Source: Deltaproteobacteria bacterium
Lineage (GTDB): Bacteria; Desulfobacterota; Syntrophobacteria; Syntrophobacterales; Syntrophobacteraceae
DNA: 63,967 nt
Reading direction: 5' to 3'
Assembly: GCA_021777755.1 (NCBI GenBank)
Contig: JAJYDE010000020.1
Location: 1 to 63,967, forward strand
Below, in pieces: positions 55,585 to 63,967 of the stretch. Within the stretch, counting starts at the first letter, position 1; every line of letters starts with the position of its first letter. The notes beneath the pieces were generated by a model. That model was given only the letters and a program-made list of their open reading frames with translations, searched no databases and had not been told where the DNA came from. The position numbers were made by a program, and so were the translations under genes.

Positions 55585-57237
55585 ATGGCAGCCAGTAAGA
55601 CAGACCCGGCCCCCGGGATCGAATCGGTAGATCCTGGCGAGCTGAAAGCCGAACTTGTCGCTAAATACCCGACGAAAGTAGGCCGCAAGCGGGCCAAACA
55701 AATTGTCATAAACAGTGTGGATGAATGCGGCGAGGTGCCCGAAATCGGCGCAAATGCGCGGACCATCCCCGGCATCATCACCCAGCGCGGATGCAGCTAT
55801 GCGGGATGCAAGGGCGTTGTGCTGGGCCCCACACGCGACATCGTGAATCTGACCCATGGCCCCATCGGGTGCGGCTTCTACTCCTGGCTCACCAGGCGAA
55901 ACCAGACCAGGCCCGATGGACCAGGGGACGCAAATTTCATGACCTACTGCTTCTCCACCGACCTGCAGGACGAAGACATCGTTTTCGGGGGCGAAAAGAA
56001 GCTCAGGCAGGCCATTAGAGAGATCTACGAGAATTTTCGCCCGAAAGCCATAGGCATATTCGCCACCTGCCCGGTGGGGCTTATCGGCGACGACGTCCAC
56101 GCGGTGGCCCGCGAAATGAAAGAAGAGCTGGGGATAAACATCTTCGGTTTCAGCTGCGAGGGCTACAAGGGGGTCAGCCAGTCGGCCGGCCACCACATCG
56201 CCAACAACGCCCTTTTCACCCACGTGGTCGGGCTGGACGACACGGCCAGTGAAGGAAAGTTCAAGATCAACCTGCTTGGCGAGTACAACATCGGCGGCGA
56301 CGCCTTCGAAATCGAACGGATAATGGACGAGGCCGGAATCACGGTGGTTTCGACCTTCAGCGGAAATTCCACCTATGACAAGTTCGCAAATTCGCACACA
56401 GCCGATCTCAACACCGTGATGTGCCACCGTTCGATCAACTACGTGGCTGAAATGATGGAGAAAAAATACGGCATCCCCTGGATCAAGGTCAATTTCATAG
56501 GGGCCGCTTCGACCGCGAAAACTCTTCGAAAGATAGCCAACTATTTCGAGGACGAGGAACTGATCGAACGGGTGGAAAAGCTCATCGCGGAAGAAATGGT
56601 GGAGGTCGAGAAGGTGCGGCGGGAAGTCGAGTCCCGGTGCGCGGGCAAGCTCGCCATGCTGTTTGTGGGCGGCTCGCGGGCCCATCACTACCAGGACCTC
56701 TTTGCGGAAATCGGGATGAAGACGGTCGCCGCGGGCTACGAATTCGCCCATCGCGACGATTACGAGGGCCGCGCCGTTTTGCCCGAGATCAAGGTGGACG
56801 CCGACAGCCGCAACATCGAAGAACTCGCGGTGGAACCCGATCCCGAAAGATTCAACCCCAGGAAATCGGAAGAGGCGCTCTCAAGGCTCAAGGCGAAGGG
56901 ATTCCGGTTCAAGGACTACGACGGCATGATGGCGGAGATGGCGAGCGGGACCCTGATCATCGACGACATTTCGCAGTTCGAGACCGAAAAGCTGATTGAA
57001 AAATACAAGCCGGCCATTTTCTGCGCGGGCATAAAGGAAAAGTACGCCATCCAGAAGAAGGGCATCCCCATGAAGCAGCTCCACAGCTACGATTCCGGCG
57101 GACCCTACGCCGGGTTCAAGGGGGCGATCAATTTCTGGCGGGAAATAGACCGGATGGTCAACAGCAAGGTTTGGGGCTACCTCAAGGCGCCGTGGCAGGA
57201 ATCCCCGGAGCTTACCGCCACATATGGCTGGGAATAG
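55585..57237 (+). CDS. nifD: Nitrogenase molybdenum-iron protein alpha chain NifD
   Basis: A 550-residue subunit, about 60 longer than the Azotobacter form, as in clostridial-type enzymes. P-cluster cysteines are in YAGCKGVVLGP, GPIGCGFYSW and ATCPVGLIGDD. The FeMo-cofactor Cys is in CHRSINYVAEMMEKKYGIPW and the cofactor His in HSYDSGGPYAGF. These establish a true MoFe-type site; VnfD or AnfD are less likely because no nifG-like delta gene follows. Confidence 0.96.
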   Translation: MAASKTDPAPGIESVDPGELKAELVAKYPTKVGRKRAKQIVINSVDECGEVPEIGANARTIPGIITQRGCSYAGCKGVVLGPTRDIVNLTHGPIGCGFYSWLTRRNQTRPDGPGDANFMTYCFSTDLQDEDIVFGGEKKLRQAIREIYENFRPKAIGIFATCPVGLIGDDVHAVAREMKEELGINIFGFSCEGYKGVSQSAGHHIANNALFTHVVGLDDTASEGKFKINLLGEYNIGGDAFEIERIMDEAGITVVSTFSGNSTYDKFANSHTADLNTVMCHRSINYVAEMMEKKYGIPWIKVNFIGAASTAKTLRKIANYFEDEELIERVEKLIAEEMVEVEKVRREVESRCAGKLAMLFVGGSRAHHYQDLFAEIGMKTVAAGYEFAHRDDYEGRAVLPEIKVDADSRNIEELAVEPDPERFNPRKSEEALSRLKAKGFRFKDYDGMMAEMASGTLIIDDISQFETEKLIEKYKPAIFCAGIKEKYAIQKKGIPMKQLHSYDSGGPYAGFKGAINFWREIDRMVNSKVWGYLKAPWQESPELTATYGWE

Positions 57238-57263
57238 AGCCGGCAGAAGGAAGGATCGGTTTC

Positions 57264-58640
57264 ATGCTGTTAAGACACACGACAAAAGAAATAAAGGAAC
57301 GAAAGGCGCTCACCGTTAACCCGGCGAAGACCTGTCAGCCGATCGGGGCAATGTATGCGGCCCTTGGCATTCACAACTGCCTGCCGCACAGCCATGGCTC
57401 CCAGGGATGCTGCGCCTATCACAGGAGCGCTCTCACCCGCCATTACAAAGAACCGGTAATGGCCGGCACCAGCTCGTTCACCGAGGGGGCTTCGGTCTTC
57501 GGCGGCCAGGCCAACCTGCTGCAGGCCATAGACACCATTTTCACCGTCTATGAGCCGGATGTTATCGCCGTCCACACCACCTGTCTTTCGGAGACAATCG
57601 GGGACGACATTCCCCAGATTGCCAAGAAGGCGGAGACCGACGGCAAGATCCCGAAGGGCAAATATGTCATACACGCGAACACACCCAGCTATGTGGGGTC
57701 GCACGTAACCGGCTTTGCCACCATGACAAAGGCAATGGTCGATTATTTTGCCGAATCCAACGGCCGCAAGATCGAGCAGATAAATATCATCCCCGGCTAC
57801 GTCGAACCCTCCGATATGGAGGAAATAAAACGGATCGTCTCCGAGCTGGGAATCAGGTCGGTCATGTTTCCGGATACCTCGAACGTGCTGAATCGGCCGC
57901 AGACGGGCAGGTTCGACATGTTCCCCAAGGGCGGTACAACTGTGGATGCGCTGAGGAGCACCGGTAGCAGCAAGGCCACCCTGGCCCTTGGCAGACTCGC
58001 CTCCGGACCGGCGGCCCGGGCCCTGGACGCCAAGTGCAAGGTGGCGTGCGAAATTCTCGATCCGCCCATCGGGCTTGCGGCAACCGACGCTTTCGTGGAC
58101 ACCCTCAGGCGCATGGGCGGGGTGAGCGTACCCGAATCGATCAACACCGAACGCGGGCGGTTGCTCGATATCATCACCGATATGCATCAGTATTTTTACG
58201 GCAAGAAAGTCGGCCTCGTGGGCGACCCGGATCAGCTCATTTCGCTCACCGAATTCCTGGTTTCGATCGATATGTGGCCGATCTATGTCGTAACGGGCAC
58301 ACCGGGCAAAAAGTTCGAGTCGAAAATAAAGGAAATCACGCGCGATGTTCCCCACGAGGTGAAGGTCGCATCGGGCGGAGACATGTTCCTCTTTCATCAG
58401 TGGCTGAAAAACGAACCGGTGGATCTCATGATGGGCAACACCTATCTCAAGTACATCTCGAGGGACGAAAACATTCCCTTGGTCCGCTTCGGATTTCCCA
58501 TCCTGGACCGGGTCGGCCACAGCTATTTCCCGACCGTTGGCTACCGGGGAGGCATGAGACTGCTCGAAAAAATCCTCGACGCGCTTCTGGACAAAACGGA
58601 CAGGGAGTCACCGGAGGAATCCTTCGAACTGGTGCTTTAG
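57264..58640 (+). CDS. nifK: Nitrogenase molybdenum-iron protein beta chain NifK
   Basis: A 458-residue subunit lacking the N-terminal ~50-residue extension of Azotobacter NifK, matching the anaerobe type. P-cluster cysteines are in KTCQPIGAMYA, GSQGCCAYHRS and TTCLSETIGDD. The ATG at 57264 has GAAGGAAGG upstream; a longer open frame overlapping nifD is not plausible. A 74-base GC-rich gap separates it from the ferredoxin gene. Confidence 0.95.
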   Translation: MLLRHTTKEIKERKALTVNPAKTCQPIGAMYAALGIHNCLPHSHGSQGCCAYHRSALTRHYKEPVMAGTSSFTEGASVFGGQANLLQAIDTIFTVYEPDVIAVHTTCLSETIGDDIPQIAKKAETDGKIPKGKYVIHANTPSYVGSHVTGFATMTKAMVDYFAESNGRKIEQINIIPGYVEPSDMEEIKRIVSELGIRSVMFPDTSNVLNRPQTGRFDMFPKGGTTVDALRSTGSSKATLALGRLASGPAARALDAKCKVACEILDPPIGLAATDAFVDTLRRMGGVSVPESINTERGRLLDIITDMHQYFYGKKVGLVGDPDQLISLTEFLVSIDMWPIYVVTGTPGKKFESKIKEITRDVPHEVKVASGGDMFLFHQWLKNEPVDLMMGNTYLKYISRDENIPLVRFGFPILDRVGHSYFPTVGYRGGMRLLEKILDALLDKTDRESPEESFELVL

Positions 58641-58714
58641 GCCAACTCCCCGGGCTAATCGCGGGCCGGGCGGGCGCGGCGCAACAATACTTTTCCCGCA
58701 GGGAGGCAAATGCA

Positions 58715-59017
58715 ATGAAAAAACCGGACTACCATATATTGATGTGTGCGAGTTTTCGTGGATTGGAAGCCAAGGGCAAGTGCATCAAGAAAGAGTCCAT
58801 GCAGCTCATAAACTATATCGAAGAAGAACTTCAGGACCGGGGTTTGAACGCGATGGTATCGAGCACCGGCTGTCTCAAGCTCTGCGAGGAGGGCCCGATC
58901 ATGGTCGTCTACCCCCGGGGAGACTGGTACAAAAACGTGAGCGACGAGAGCACGGTCGATGAGATCCTGGACGCACTGGAGGAGGGAACGGTCGCCAAGG
59001 CGCACCTGCTGGCCTGA
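58715..59017 (+). CDS. Thioredoxin-like [2Fe-2S] ferredoxin (nif-associated)
   Basis: A 100-residue protein of the Clostridium pasteurianum 2FeCpFd/Aquifex Fd1 type. Four cysteines at 11, 23, 53 and 57 (MCASFRG, KGKC, TGCLKLC) match the ligand pattern. GGGAGG precedes the ATG. Its place between nifK and nifE recalls clostridial nif clusters, where it interacts with the MoFe protein. A role as electron carrier or protective factor is inferred. Confidence 0.9.
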   Translation: MKKPDYHILMCASFRGLEAKGKCIKKESMQLINYIEEELQDRGLNAMVSSTGCLKLCEEGPIMVVYPRGDWYKNVSDESTVDEILDALEEGTVAKAHLLA

Positions 59018-59057
59018 GGCGAAAAGCCCGAAGGTTTGCGGCCGGAAAGGAATTACC

Positions 59058-60419
59058 ATGAGTAGCAGTGCTTCTGTAATTTTTCAGGAACGTAAGGACC
59101 AGATACTGCGCAAGGGGCAGGGCGATTTCGACATGAACTGCAACCGGGAAAGCCTTGCCGGAGCGGTCAGTCAGAGGGCCTGCGTCTTCTGCGGCTCCAG
59201 GGTGGTGCTCTACCCCATCGCCGACGCGCTCCACCTGGTGCATGGCCCCATCGGCTGCGCCGCCTATACCTGGGATATCCGGGGGGCGCTTTCCTCGGGC
59301 CCCGACCTGCACCGGTTGAGCTTTTCGACCGATCTGCAGGAAAAAGACATCATCTTCGGCGGTGAGGAAAAGCTCTACCGGGCACTGACCGAGTTGATCG
59401 ACAGGCACCATCCCAAAGCGGCTTTCGTCTACTCGACCTGTATCGTGGGGATAATTGGAGACGATCTGGAGGCTGTTTGCCGCAAGGTCGCCTCCGAAAA
59501 GGGAATCCCGGTCTTGCCGGTCCAGTCGGAAGGCTTCAAGGGCAACAAGCGCGAAGGCTACGGTGCGGCCTGCAAGGCGATGTTCCGGCTCATGGGCTCC
59601 GGAGATACCTCCAATATCTCCCCCCTTGGCATCAACATCCTCGGGGATTTCAACCTGGCCGGCGAAATCTGGATCATCCGGGGCTATTTCGACCGGATGG
59701 GCCTCCAGACCGTGGCAAACATCACCGGGGACGGAAGGGTCGAAGATTTGCAGCGGGCGCACGGGGCGGCCCTCAATGTGGTCCAGTGTTCGGGGGCCAC
59801 CATGGAACTGGCGAAGATGATGAAAGAGTCTTTCGACATTCCATTCATGCGGGTTTCCTATTTCGGGGTCGAGGACATGGCGGAGTCGCTCTACCAGATC
59901 GCGCGGTTTTTCGAGCCCAAAGCCCCGGGGATCATGGAGCGTACGCGAGAGCTGGTAAAAGGCGAACTGAGCCAACTCTATCCCCGGCTCCAGGAATTCC
60001 GGCGCGAGCTTGCCGGAAAGAAAGCGGCCATATATGTCGGCGGGGCCTTCAAGGCCTTCTCGCTGGTCAAGGCCTTCCGGCTGCTGGGAATGCGGGTAGT
60101 GCTGGTGGGCTCTCAGACCGGGACCGAAGAAGACTACAGGGAACTCTATGAGATTACCGACGAAGGAACCATCATTGTCGATGATTCCAACCCGCTCGAG
60201 CTGTCCAGCTTTCTGAAGGAAAAGGACGTTGACGTCTTCGTGGGCGGAGTGAAGGAAAGACCTATCGCCTACAAGCTCGGAGTGGGATTTTGCGACCACA
60301 ACCATGAACGCAAAAAACCCCTTGAAGGCTTTATCGGAATGCTCAATTTCGCCCGCGAAATCCATTCTTCGGTGATGAGTCCGGTGTGGCGATTCGTACC
60401 GCGAAGGAAAGCGAGATAA
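59058..60419 (+). CDS. nifE: Nitrogenase cofactor scaffold NifE
   Basis: A 453-residue NifD paralogue. Cluster cysteines are in RACVFCGSR, GPIGCAAYTWD and STCIVGIIGDD. The cofactor-site Cys region of NifD is replaced by CSGATMELAKMMKESFDIPF, in which Cys is retained but the His/Arg context differs. With NifN it receives NifB-co and adds Mo and homocitrate. AAAGGAATT precedes the ATG. Confidence 0.93.
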   Translation: MSSSASVIFQERKDQILRKGQGDFDMNCNRESLAGAVSQRACVFCGSRVVLYPIADALHLVHGPIGCAAYTWDIRGALSSGPDLHRLSFSTDLQEKDIIFGGEEKLYRALTELIDRHHPKAAFVYSTCIVGIIGDDLEAVCRKVASEKGIPVLPVQSEGFKGNKREGYGAACKAMFRLMGSGDTSNISPLGINILGDFNLAGEIWIIRGYFDRMGLQTVANITGDGRVEDLQRAHGAALNVVQCSGATMELAKMMKESFDIPFMRVSYFGVEDMAESLYQIARFFEPKAPGIMERTRELVKGELSQLYPRLQEFRRELAGKKAAIYVGGAFKAFSLVKAFRLLGMRVVLVGSQTGTEEDYRELYEITDEGTIIVDDSNPLELSSFLKEKDVDVFVGGVKERPIAYKLGVGFCDHNHERKKPLEGFIGMLNFAREIHSSVMSPVWRFVPRRKAR

Positions 60420-60421
60420 GA

Positions 60422-61801
60422 ATGAAACGAGCAGACTACGTCTCGACAACAAACGCATGCAAGCTGTGTAAACCGCTGGGGGCCTGCCTGGCTTTCCGGG
60501 GAATCGAAGGCGCGGTGCCGATGCTGCACGGCTCACAGGGCTGCGCGACCTATATGCGACGATACATCATAAGCCATTTCCGGGAGCCGATGGACATCGC
60601 CTCATCCTCGCTTGGTGAAAAACATGCGGTCTACGGAGGGGGACCAAACCTCAAGCAGGGACTCAAAAACCTCATGACCAAATTCGGGGCGGCCATGATC
60701 GGGGTGGCTACGACCTGCCTTACCGAGACCATAGGCGACGATGTCCCGATGATCATAAGGGAGTTCCGAAAGGAGATGGAAGAGGCCGGAGACGGCCCCG
60801 GGCTCCCTTCCCTGGTAAGCGTATCGACTCCCAGCTATTCGGGTACGCACATGGAAGGTTTTCACGCCGCGGTCGGGGCCGTTGTCGATCAACTGTGCGC
60901 AGGGGATCTTCTTTGCGCCAATTCGGAGGGGAAATTCGTCAACCTCTTGCCGGGATTTCTCTCCCCGGCCGATCTCAGGCATCTGAAAGAAATCGTGGCG
61001 GACTTCGGCCTCGGCTGCGTCATGCTCCCGGACATCTCGGAGACGCTGGACGGCCCGGCCCTGGAGGACTACGAAAAAATCCCGGCCGGCGGAACCCCGA
61101 TCTCCGGAATAAAGCGCATGGGATGCGCTGCCGCGACCCTTGAGTTCGGACGCACACTGGAAGGGGGCGCAACGGCGGGAATGATTTTGCATAAACGCTT
61201 CGGTCTTCCCCTGCACCAGAGTGGAATTCCCATCGGGCTGCGGGAAACCGACGCCTTCTTCAAGGCCCTGGAACAGGCCTCGGGAATGAAGACGCCGGAA
61301 AAGCACCAATCGGAAAAGGGCCGGCTTGTCGATTCCTATGTCGATGCGCACAAGTATCTGTTCGGGAAACGGGCGGTGATCTACGGCGAAGAGGACCTGG
61401 TGATCGGTTTGACCGCGTTTCTTGCCGAAATCGGCATAAAACCCGTGCTGTGCGCATCCGGGGGCCGCGGCGGCCGCTTTGCATCCTGCATCGAGCACGT
61501 AACGGCCGGATTGCTCGAAACTCCCCCGATGGTCGAGGAAGGAGCGGATTTTCAGAAAATTGAAGAGCTTTGCCAAGAACTGGCGCCCGACCTCCTGGTG
61601 GGCCACAGCAAAGGTTACAGGCTCTCAAAAAAGCTCGGGGTTCCTCTGATTCGGGTGGGATTTCCGATCCACGACCGATTTGGCGGCCAAAGGACCCTTC
61701 ACGCAGGCTACCGCGGCACGCAGATGCTCCTGGATCGCATCGTAAACGCCGTTTTGGAAAAAGCCCAGGAAGACTCGGCCATAGGCTACGGGTATATGTA
61801 A
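60422..61801 (+). CDS. nifN: Nitrogenase cofactor scaffold NifN
   Basis: A 459-residue NifK paralogue: NACKLCKPLGAC at the start, GSQGCATYMRR, TTCLTETIGDD. It begins 2 bases after nifE and partners with it. The P-cluster set is partly conserved. It is not fused to NifB as in some clostridia. Confidence 0.93.
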   Translation: MKRADYVSTTNACKLCKPLGACLAFRGIEGAVPMLHGSQGCATYMRRYIISHFREPMDIASSSLGEKHAVYGGGPNLKQGLKNLMTKFGAAMIGVATTCLTETIGDDVPMIIREFRKEMEEAGDGPGLPSLVSVSTPSYSGTHMEGFHAAVGAVVDQLCAGDLLCANSEGKFVNLLPGFLSPADLRHLKEIVADFGLGCVMLPDISETLDGPALEDYEKIPAGGTPISGIKRMGCAAATLEFGRTLEGGATAGMILHKRFGLPLHQSGIPIGLRETDAFFKALEQASGMKTPEKHQSEKGRLVDSYVDAHKYLFGKRAVIYGEEDLVIGLTAFLAEIGIKPVLCASGGRGGRFASCIEHVTAGLLETPPMVEEGADFQKIEELCQELAPDLLVGHSKGYRLSKKLGVPLIRVGFPIHDRFGGQRTLHAGYRGTQMLLDRIVNAVLEKAQEDSAIGYGYM

Positions 61802-61863
61802 GCCGGGCTCCGGATTCGGGAATCGACGAATCAGGGAACTAAAAAAGAGGACACATCGTCATC

Positions 61864-63129
61864 ATGCAGACAAATCTCGAACGCCATCCCTGTTTCAATG
61901 CCGGGGCAAAAGGCTCCCACGGGCGGGTCCACCTGCCCGTGGCCCCCGATTGCAATATCCGGTGCAATTATTGTAACCGCAAAACCGACTGTGTTAACGA
62001 AAGCCGCCCGGGCGTTTCGAGCGCCATCCTTTCTCCCCGGCAGGCCCTGGCATACCTGGAAAAGGTCCTGGAAAAAGAACCCAGGATCGCCGTGGCGGGA
62101 ATAGCGGGACCGGGAGACCCCTTTGCAAATCCAAGGCAAACCCTCGAGACGATGCGCCTTATCAGGGAGCGTTACCCGCACCTTCTGCTGTGCCTTTCTT
62201 CAAACGGGCTCTCGATGGCCGGCCATCTCGATGAAATTGCCCGAATCGGGGTCTCGCACGTTACCCTCACCGTCAATGCGGTCGATCCGGAAATCGGGGC
62301 GAAAATCTACAGCTGGGTGCGGGACGGCAAAGTGATCCACCGGGGAGCAAAGGGAGCCCAACTCCTGCTCGAACGCCAGATGAAAGCCGTCGAAGGGCTG
62401 AAAAAACGGGGCATAACGGTCAAAGTGAACGTTATCGTTTTGCCGGGGGTAAACGACCACCACGTGGAGAAAGTGGCCCGGACCATGGCCGGTCTGGGCG
62501 TCGATCTGCTCAACTGCATGCCGGTTTTTCCCAATCGGGACACGTTGTTCGAAAATATCCCCGAACCGGGAAAAGACTTTATGGAACAGGTCCGGGCGAA
62601 GGCGGAAAAATATCTTCCCCAGATGCGCCACTGCACCAGATGCCGGGCCGATGCGGCCGGGCTTCTGGGAGAGGATCGAAGCGGCGAGTTGCTGGGCAGC
62701 CTCAGGCAATGCGCGGCCCTGCCCAAAGATTTGGCCGAAAGGCCTCATGTGGCCGTGGCAACCGTGGAGGGGCTGCTCGTAAATCTTCACCTGGGCGAGG
62801 CGGCAGAGTTCCAGATCTGGTCGAAAACCAGCGACGGATATCGCCATATCGCCATGCGGGAAGCACCCGAACCCGGAGGGGGCACGAAAAGATGGGAAAC
62901 ACTGGCCGAGCTGCTTCGAGATTGCCGCGCCGTGCTGGTGGCGGGCATCAGGGAAACGCCCCGAAAAGTTCTCCGCGACTCGGGGATAGAACCGATCGAA
63001 ATGAGCGGTTTCATTGCAATGGGTCTTGAAGCCGTCTATTCGGGCCGCAGCACCAGGGAATTAAAGGCGCGAAGAGCCGGGGGATGCGCAAAGGGGCTGG
63101 GCTGCGGAGGAACCGGGGATGGGTGTTAG
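61864..63129 (+). CDS. nifB: NifB, FeMo-cofactor precursor radical SAM enzyme with NifX-like C-terminus
   Basis: A 421-residue protein. Radical SAM motif CNIRCNYC (Cys30, 34, 37) follows HPCFNAGAKGSHGRVHLPVA. K-cluster-region motifs are present, and CTRCRADAAGLLGEDR closes the radical SAM part near residue 260-275. The C-terminal ~110 residues form a NifX/NafY-like cofactor-binding domain. The tail after GYRH is Cys/Gly-rich (GGCAKGLGCGG), which may help bind metal. It builds the 8Fe-9S-C core. Regulation follows the upstream operon. Confidence 0.95.
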   Translation: MQTNLERHPCFNAGAKGSHGRVHLPVAPDCNIRCNYCNRKTDCVNESRPGVSSAILSPRQALAYLEKVLEKEPRIAVAGIAGPGDPFANPRQTLETMRLIRERYPHLLLCLSSNGLSMAGHLDEIARIGVSHVTLTVNAVDPEIGAKIYSWVRDGKVIHRGAKGAQLLLERQMKAVEGLKKRGITVKVNVIVLPGVNDHHVEKVARTMAGLGVDLLNCMPVFPNRDTLFENIPEPGKDFMEQVRAKAEKYLPQMRHCTRCRADAAGLLGEDRSGELLGSLRQCAALPKDLAERPHVAVATVEGLLVNLHLGEAAEFQIWSKTSDGYRHIAMREAPEPGGGTKRWETLAELLRDCRAVLVAGIRETPRKVLRDSGIEPIEMSGFIAMGLEAVYSGRSTRELKARRAGGCAKGLGCGGTGDGC

Positions 63130-63222
63130 GGGGGCGGGATTTGAGATAAAATTGTATCGATATGAGTTTACTGTACAAAATTGTTTCCAAAATGAACGAT
63201 TTTTAATCCTGCTTTATCACAA

Positions 63223-63280
63223 AGCCAAGGGTGAAAAATTTCTGTTAGCCTTCTTTACCCTTGGCTGGAGCCGTTATGAT
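63223..63280. promoter_or_regulatory. Inverted repeat and -10-like box upstream of nifA
   Basis: AGCCAAGGGT (63223-63232) and ACCCTTGGCT (63257-63266) are perfect 10-base inverted arms separated by 24 bases. TATGAT (63275-63280) lies 9 bases after, 40 bases before the ATG. No good -35 box or -24/-12 box is seen. The arrangement fits an operator covering a sigma-70-type promoter, or an RNA hairpin in a longer transcript; there is no U tract for termination. Confidence 0.45.
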
Positions 63281-63319
63281 AAATTTTACCGAACCTCTTC
63301 GCCAGCAGTGGCATGATAC

Positions 63320-63967
63320 ATGAAAACCTCCTCCTTCATGGAAACGAATCTTAGAGAAGCAGAACTGAACGTACTCTATGAGACCAGCCGGGTCATCGGG
63401 CAGGCGCTCAAGCTGGATCAGGCCCTCGAAACCATTCTGGCCATCCTTTCGTCCTCGCTTTCGATGAAGCGGGCCACCGTGACTCTAAAGGACGAGCAGA
63501 CCGATTGCCTGGTGATCCGCGCTTCCCATGGCCTTAGCGAGCCGGAAAGAAAGCGCGGGATTTACCGGCAGGACGAAGGGGTGACCGGCTTGATTTTTCG
63601 GACCGCCAAGCCCTATGTGGCGCCCGATATCAGCAAGGAACCGCTTTTCCTGAACAAAACCGGCTCCCGGCGGATTCTGAAGGAATCCATAACCTTTCTG
63701 GGCGTGCCGATCATGCTGCACGGAAAGCCCATCGGAGTGTTGAACGTAGACAGGCTTTTCGGAGACGAAATCCCCTACGAGGAAGACATCCGGCTCCTTT
63801 CGATAGTCGGGACCCTCATAGCGCAGTTCGTAAGCCTGAACCGTCAGGTGAAGCTGCGGGAAGAAAGGCTCAGGAAGAGTTCGATTTCCGGATCGGACAT
63901 CCAGGCGAAGCTGTTCATGGTGGGCAAGAGTCCCGCGCTGCAGGCGGTTCAGAGGCAGATCAGGAAA
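63320..63967 (+). CDS. nifA: NifA-type sigma-54 activator, partial (cut by window end)
   Basis: The 216 visible residues start with a short helix and a GAF domain (about 20-170; ILSSSLSMKRATVTLKDE, GLIFRTAKPYVAPDI, LGVPIMLHGKPIGVLNVDR). They end at the beginning of the AAA+ domain (VGKSPALQAVQRQIRK). This is the NifA layout, and the position after nifB supports it. AAA and HTH parts lie beyond the window. ATG at 63320 is tentative; one at 63338 is in frame. It should activate the -24/-12 promoter at nifH. Confidence 0.85.
   Translation, partial: MKTSSFMETNLREAELNVLYETSRVIGQALKLDQALETILAILSSSLSMKRATVTLKDEQTDCLVIRASHGLSEPERKRGIYRQDEGVTGLIFRTAKPYVAPDISKEPLFLNKTGSRRILKESITFLGVPIMLHGKPIGVLNVDRLFGDEIPYEEDIRLLSIVGTLIAQFVSLNRQVKLREERLRKSSISGSDIQAKLFMVGKSPALQAVQRQIRK

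Noticed and set aside
57171-57263. Longer NifK start overlapping nifD
   Set aside because: The extra residues are a frame-shifted reading of nifD; the ATG at 57264 has a ribosome binding site and fits NifK length.
63130-63222. Intrinsic terminator after nifB
   Set aside because: AT-rich sequence is present but no stable GC stem followed by a U tract was found.

Overview
The window looks like chromosome of an anaerobic, nitrogen-fixing Gram-negative bacterium, most likely a Desulfobacterota (Syntrophobacterales-like) lineage. This rests on a clostridial/anaerobe-type nif cluster (long NifD, short NifK, two PII-like NifI genes between nifH and nifD), several B12-binding radical SAM proteins, many PAS and two-component proteins, an exosortase remnant, and a LolA/FtsK cell envelope. 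The taxonomic call is inference. No rRNA, tRNA or CRISPR array was found.

Region 1 (1-14.5 kb). A GC-rich stretch without a convincing gene is followed by an exosortase fragment whose 5' end stops where a frameshifted REP-associated transposase (RAYT) remnant begins. A radical SAM gene follows, then the minus-strand operon sucA-sucB-lpd (2-oxoglutarate dehydrogenase complex). After these come a PilZ protein, a secreted sedolisin protease with five Cys-rich C-terminal repeats, a small acidic protein and an HpnP-like B12/radical SAM protein.

Region 2 (14.5-30.8 kb). This is a signalling and stress block: a stand-alone receiver, a sigma-54-type response regulator overlapping its PAS kinase, an FtsH protease, a receiver with a second PAS kinase, and a CheB-CheR-PAS hybrid. 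The intergenic DNA here carries repeated palindromes (GTTGCRTGCAAC and CGCAACA-N4-TGTTGC) at three places, suggesting a shared regulator. It is followed by a decayed groESL locus, an RRM RNA-binding protein, small unknown genes, REP-like hairpins and a gene-poor stretch of degraded sequence.

Region 3 (30.4-53.6 kb). The minus-strand operon TauE/SafE - TIGR02186 protein - PEP-utilizer-like enzyme - receiver is the most unusual protein context in the window. On the plus strand are serA, a DinG-type helicase and a double UspA. On the minus strand is a complete branched-chain amino acid ABC operon (livG-livF-livK-livH-livM) with a UspA gene overlapping its end. Then come plsC, rnj (RNase J), ftsK and lolA on the plus strand, and a DHA2 efflux pump and an O-methyltransferase on the minus strand.

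Region 4 (53.9 kb to end). The plus-strand nif cluster runs nifH-nifI1-nifI2-nifD-nifK-[2Fe-2S] ferredoxin-nifE-nifN-nifB, then the 5' part of nifA cut by the window edge. A near-consensus -24/-12 promoter precedes nifH, but I see no canonical NifA site (TGT-N10-ACA). An inverted repeat lies upstream of nifA. The cluster supplies the nitrogenase structural proteins, the cofactor scaffold and NifB, and a post-translational switch (NifI1/NifI2). No nifV, nifS or nifU is in the window.
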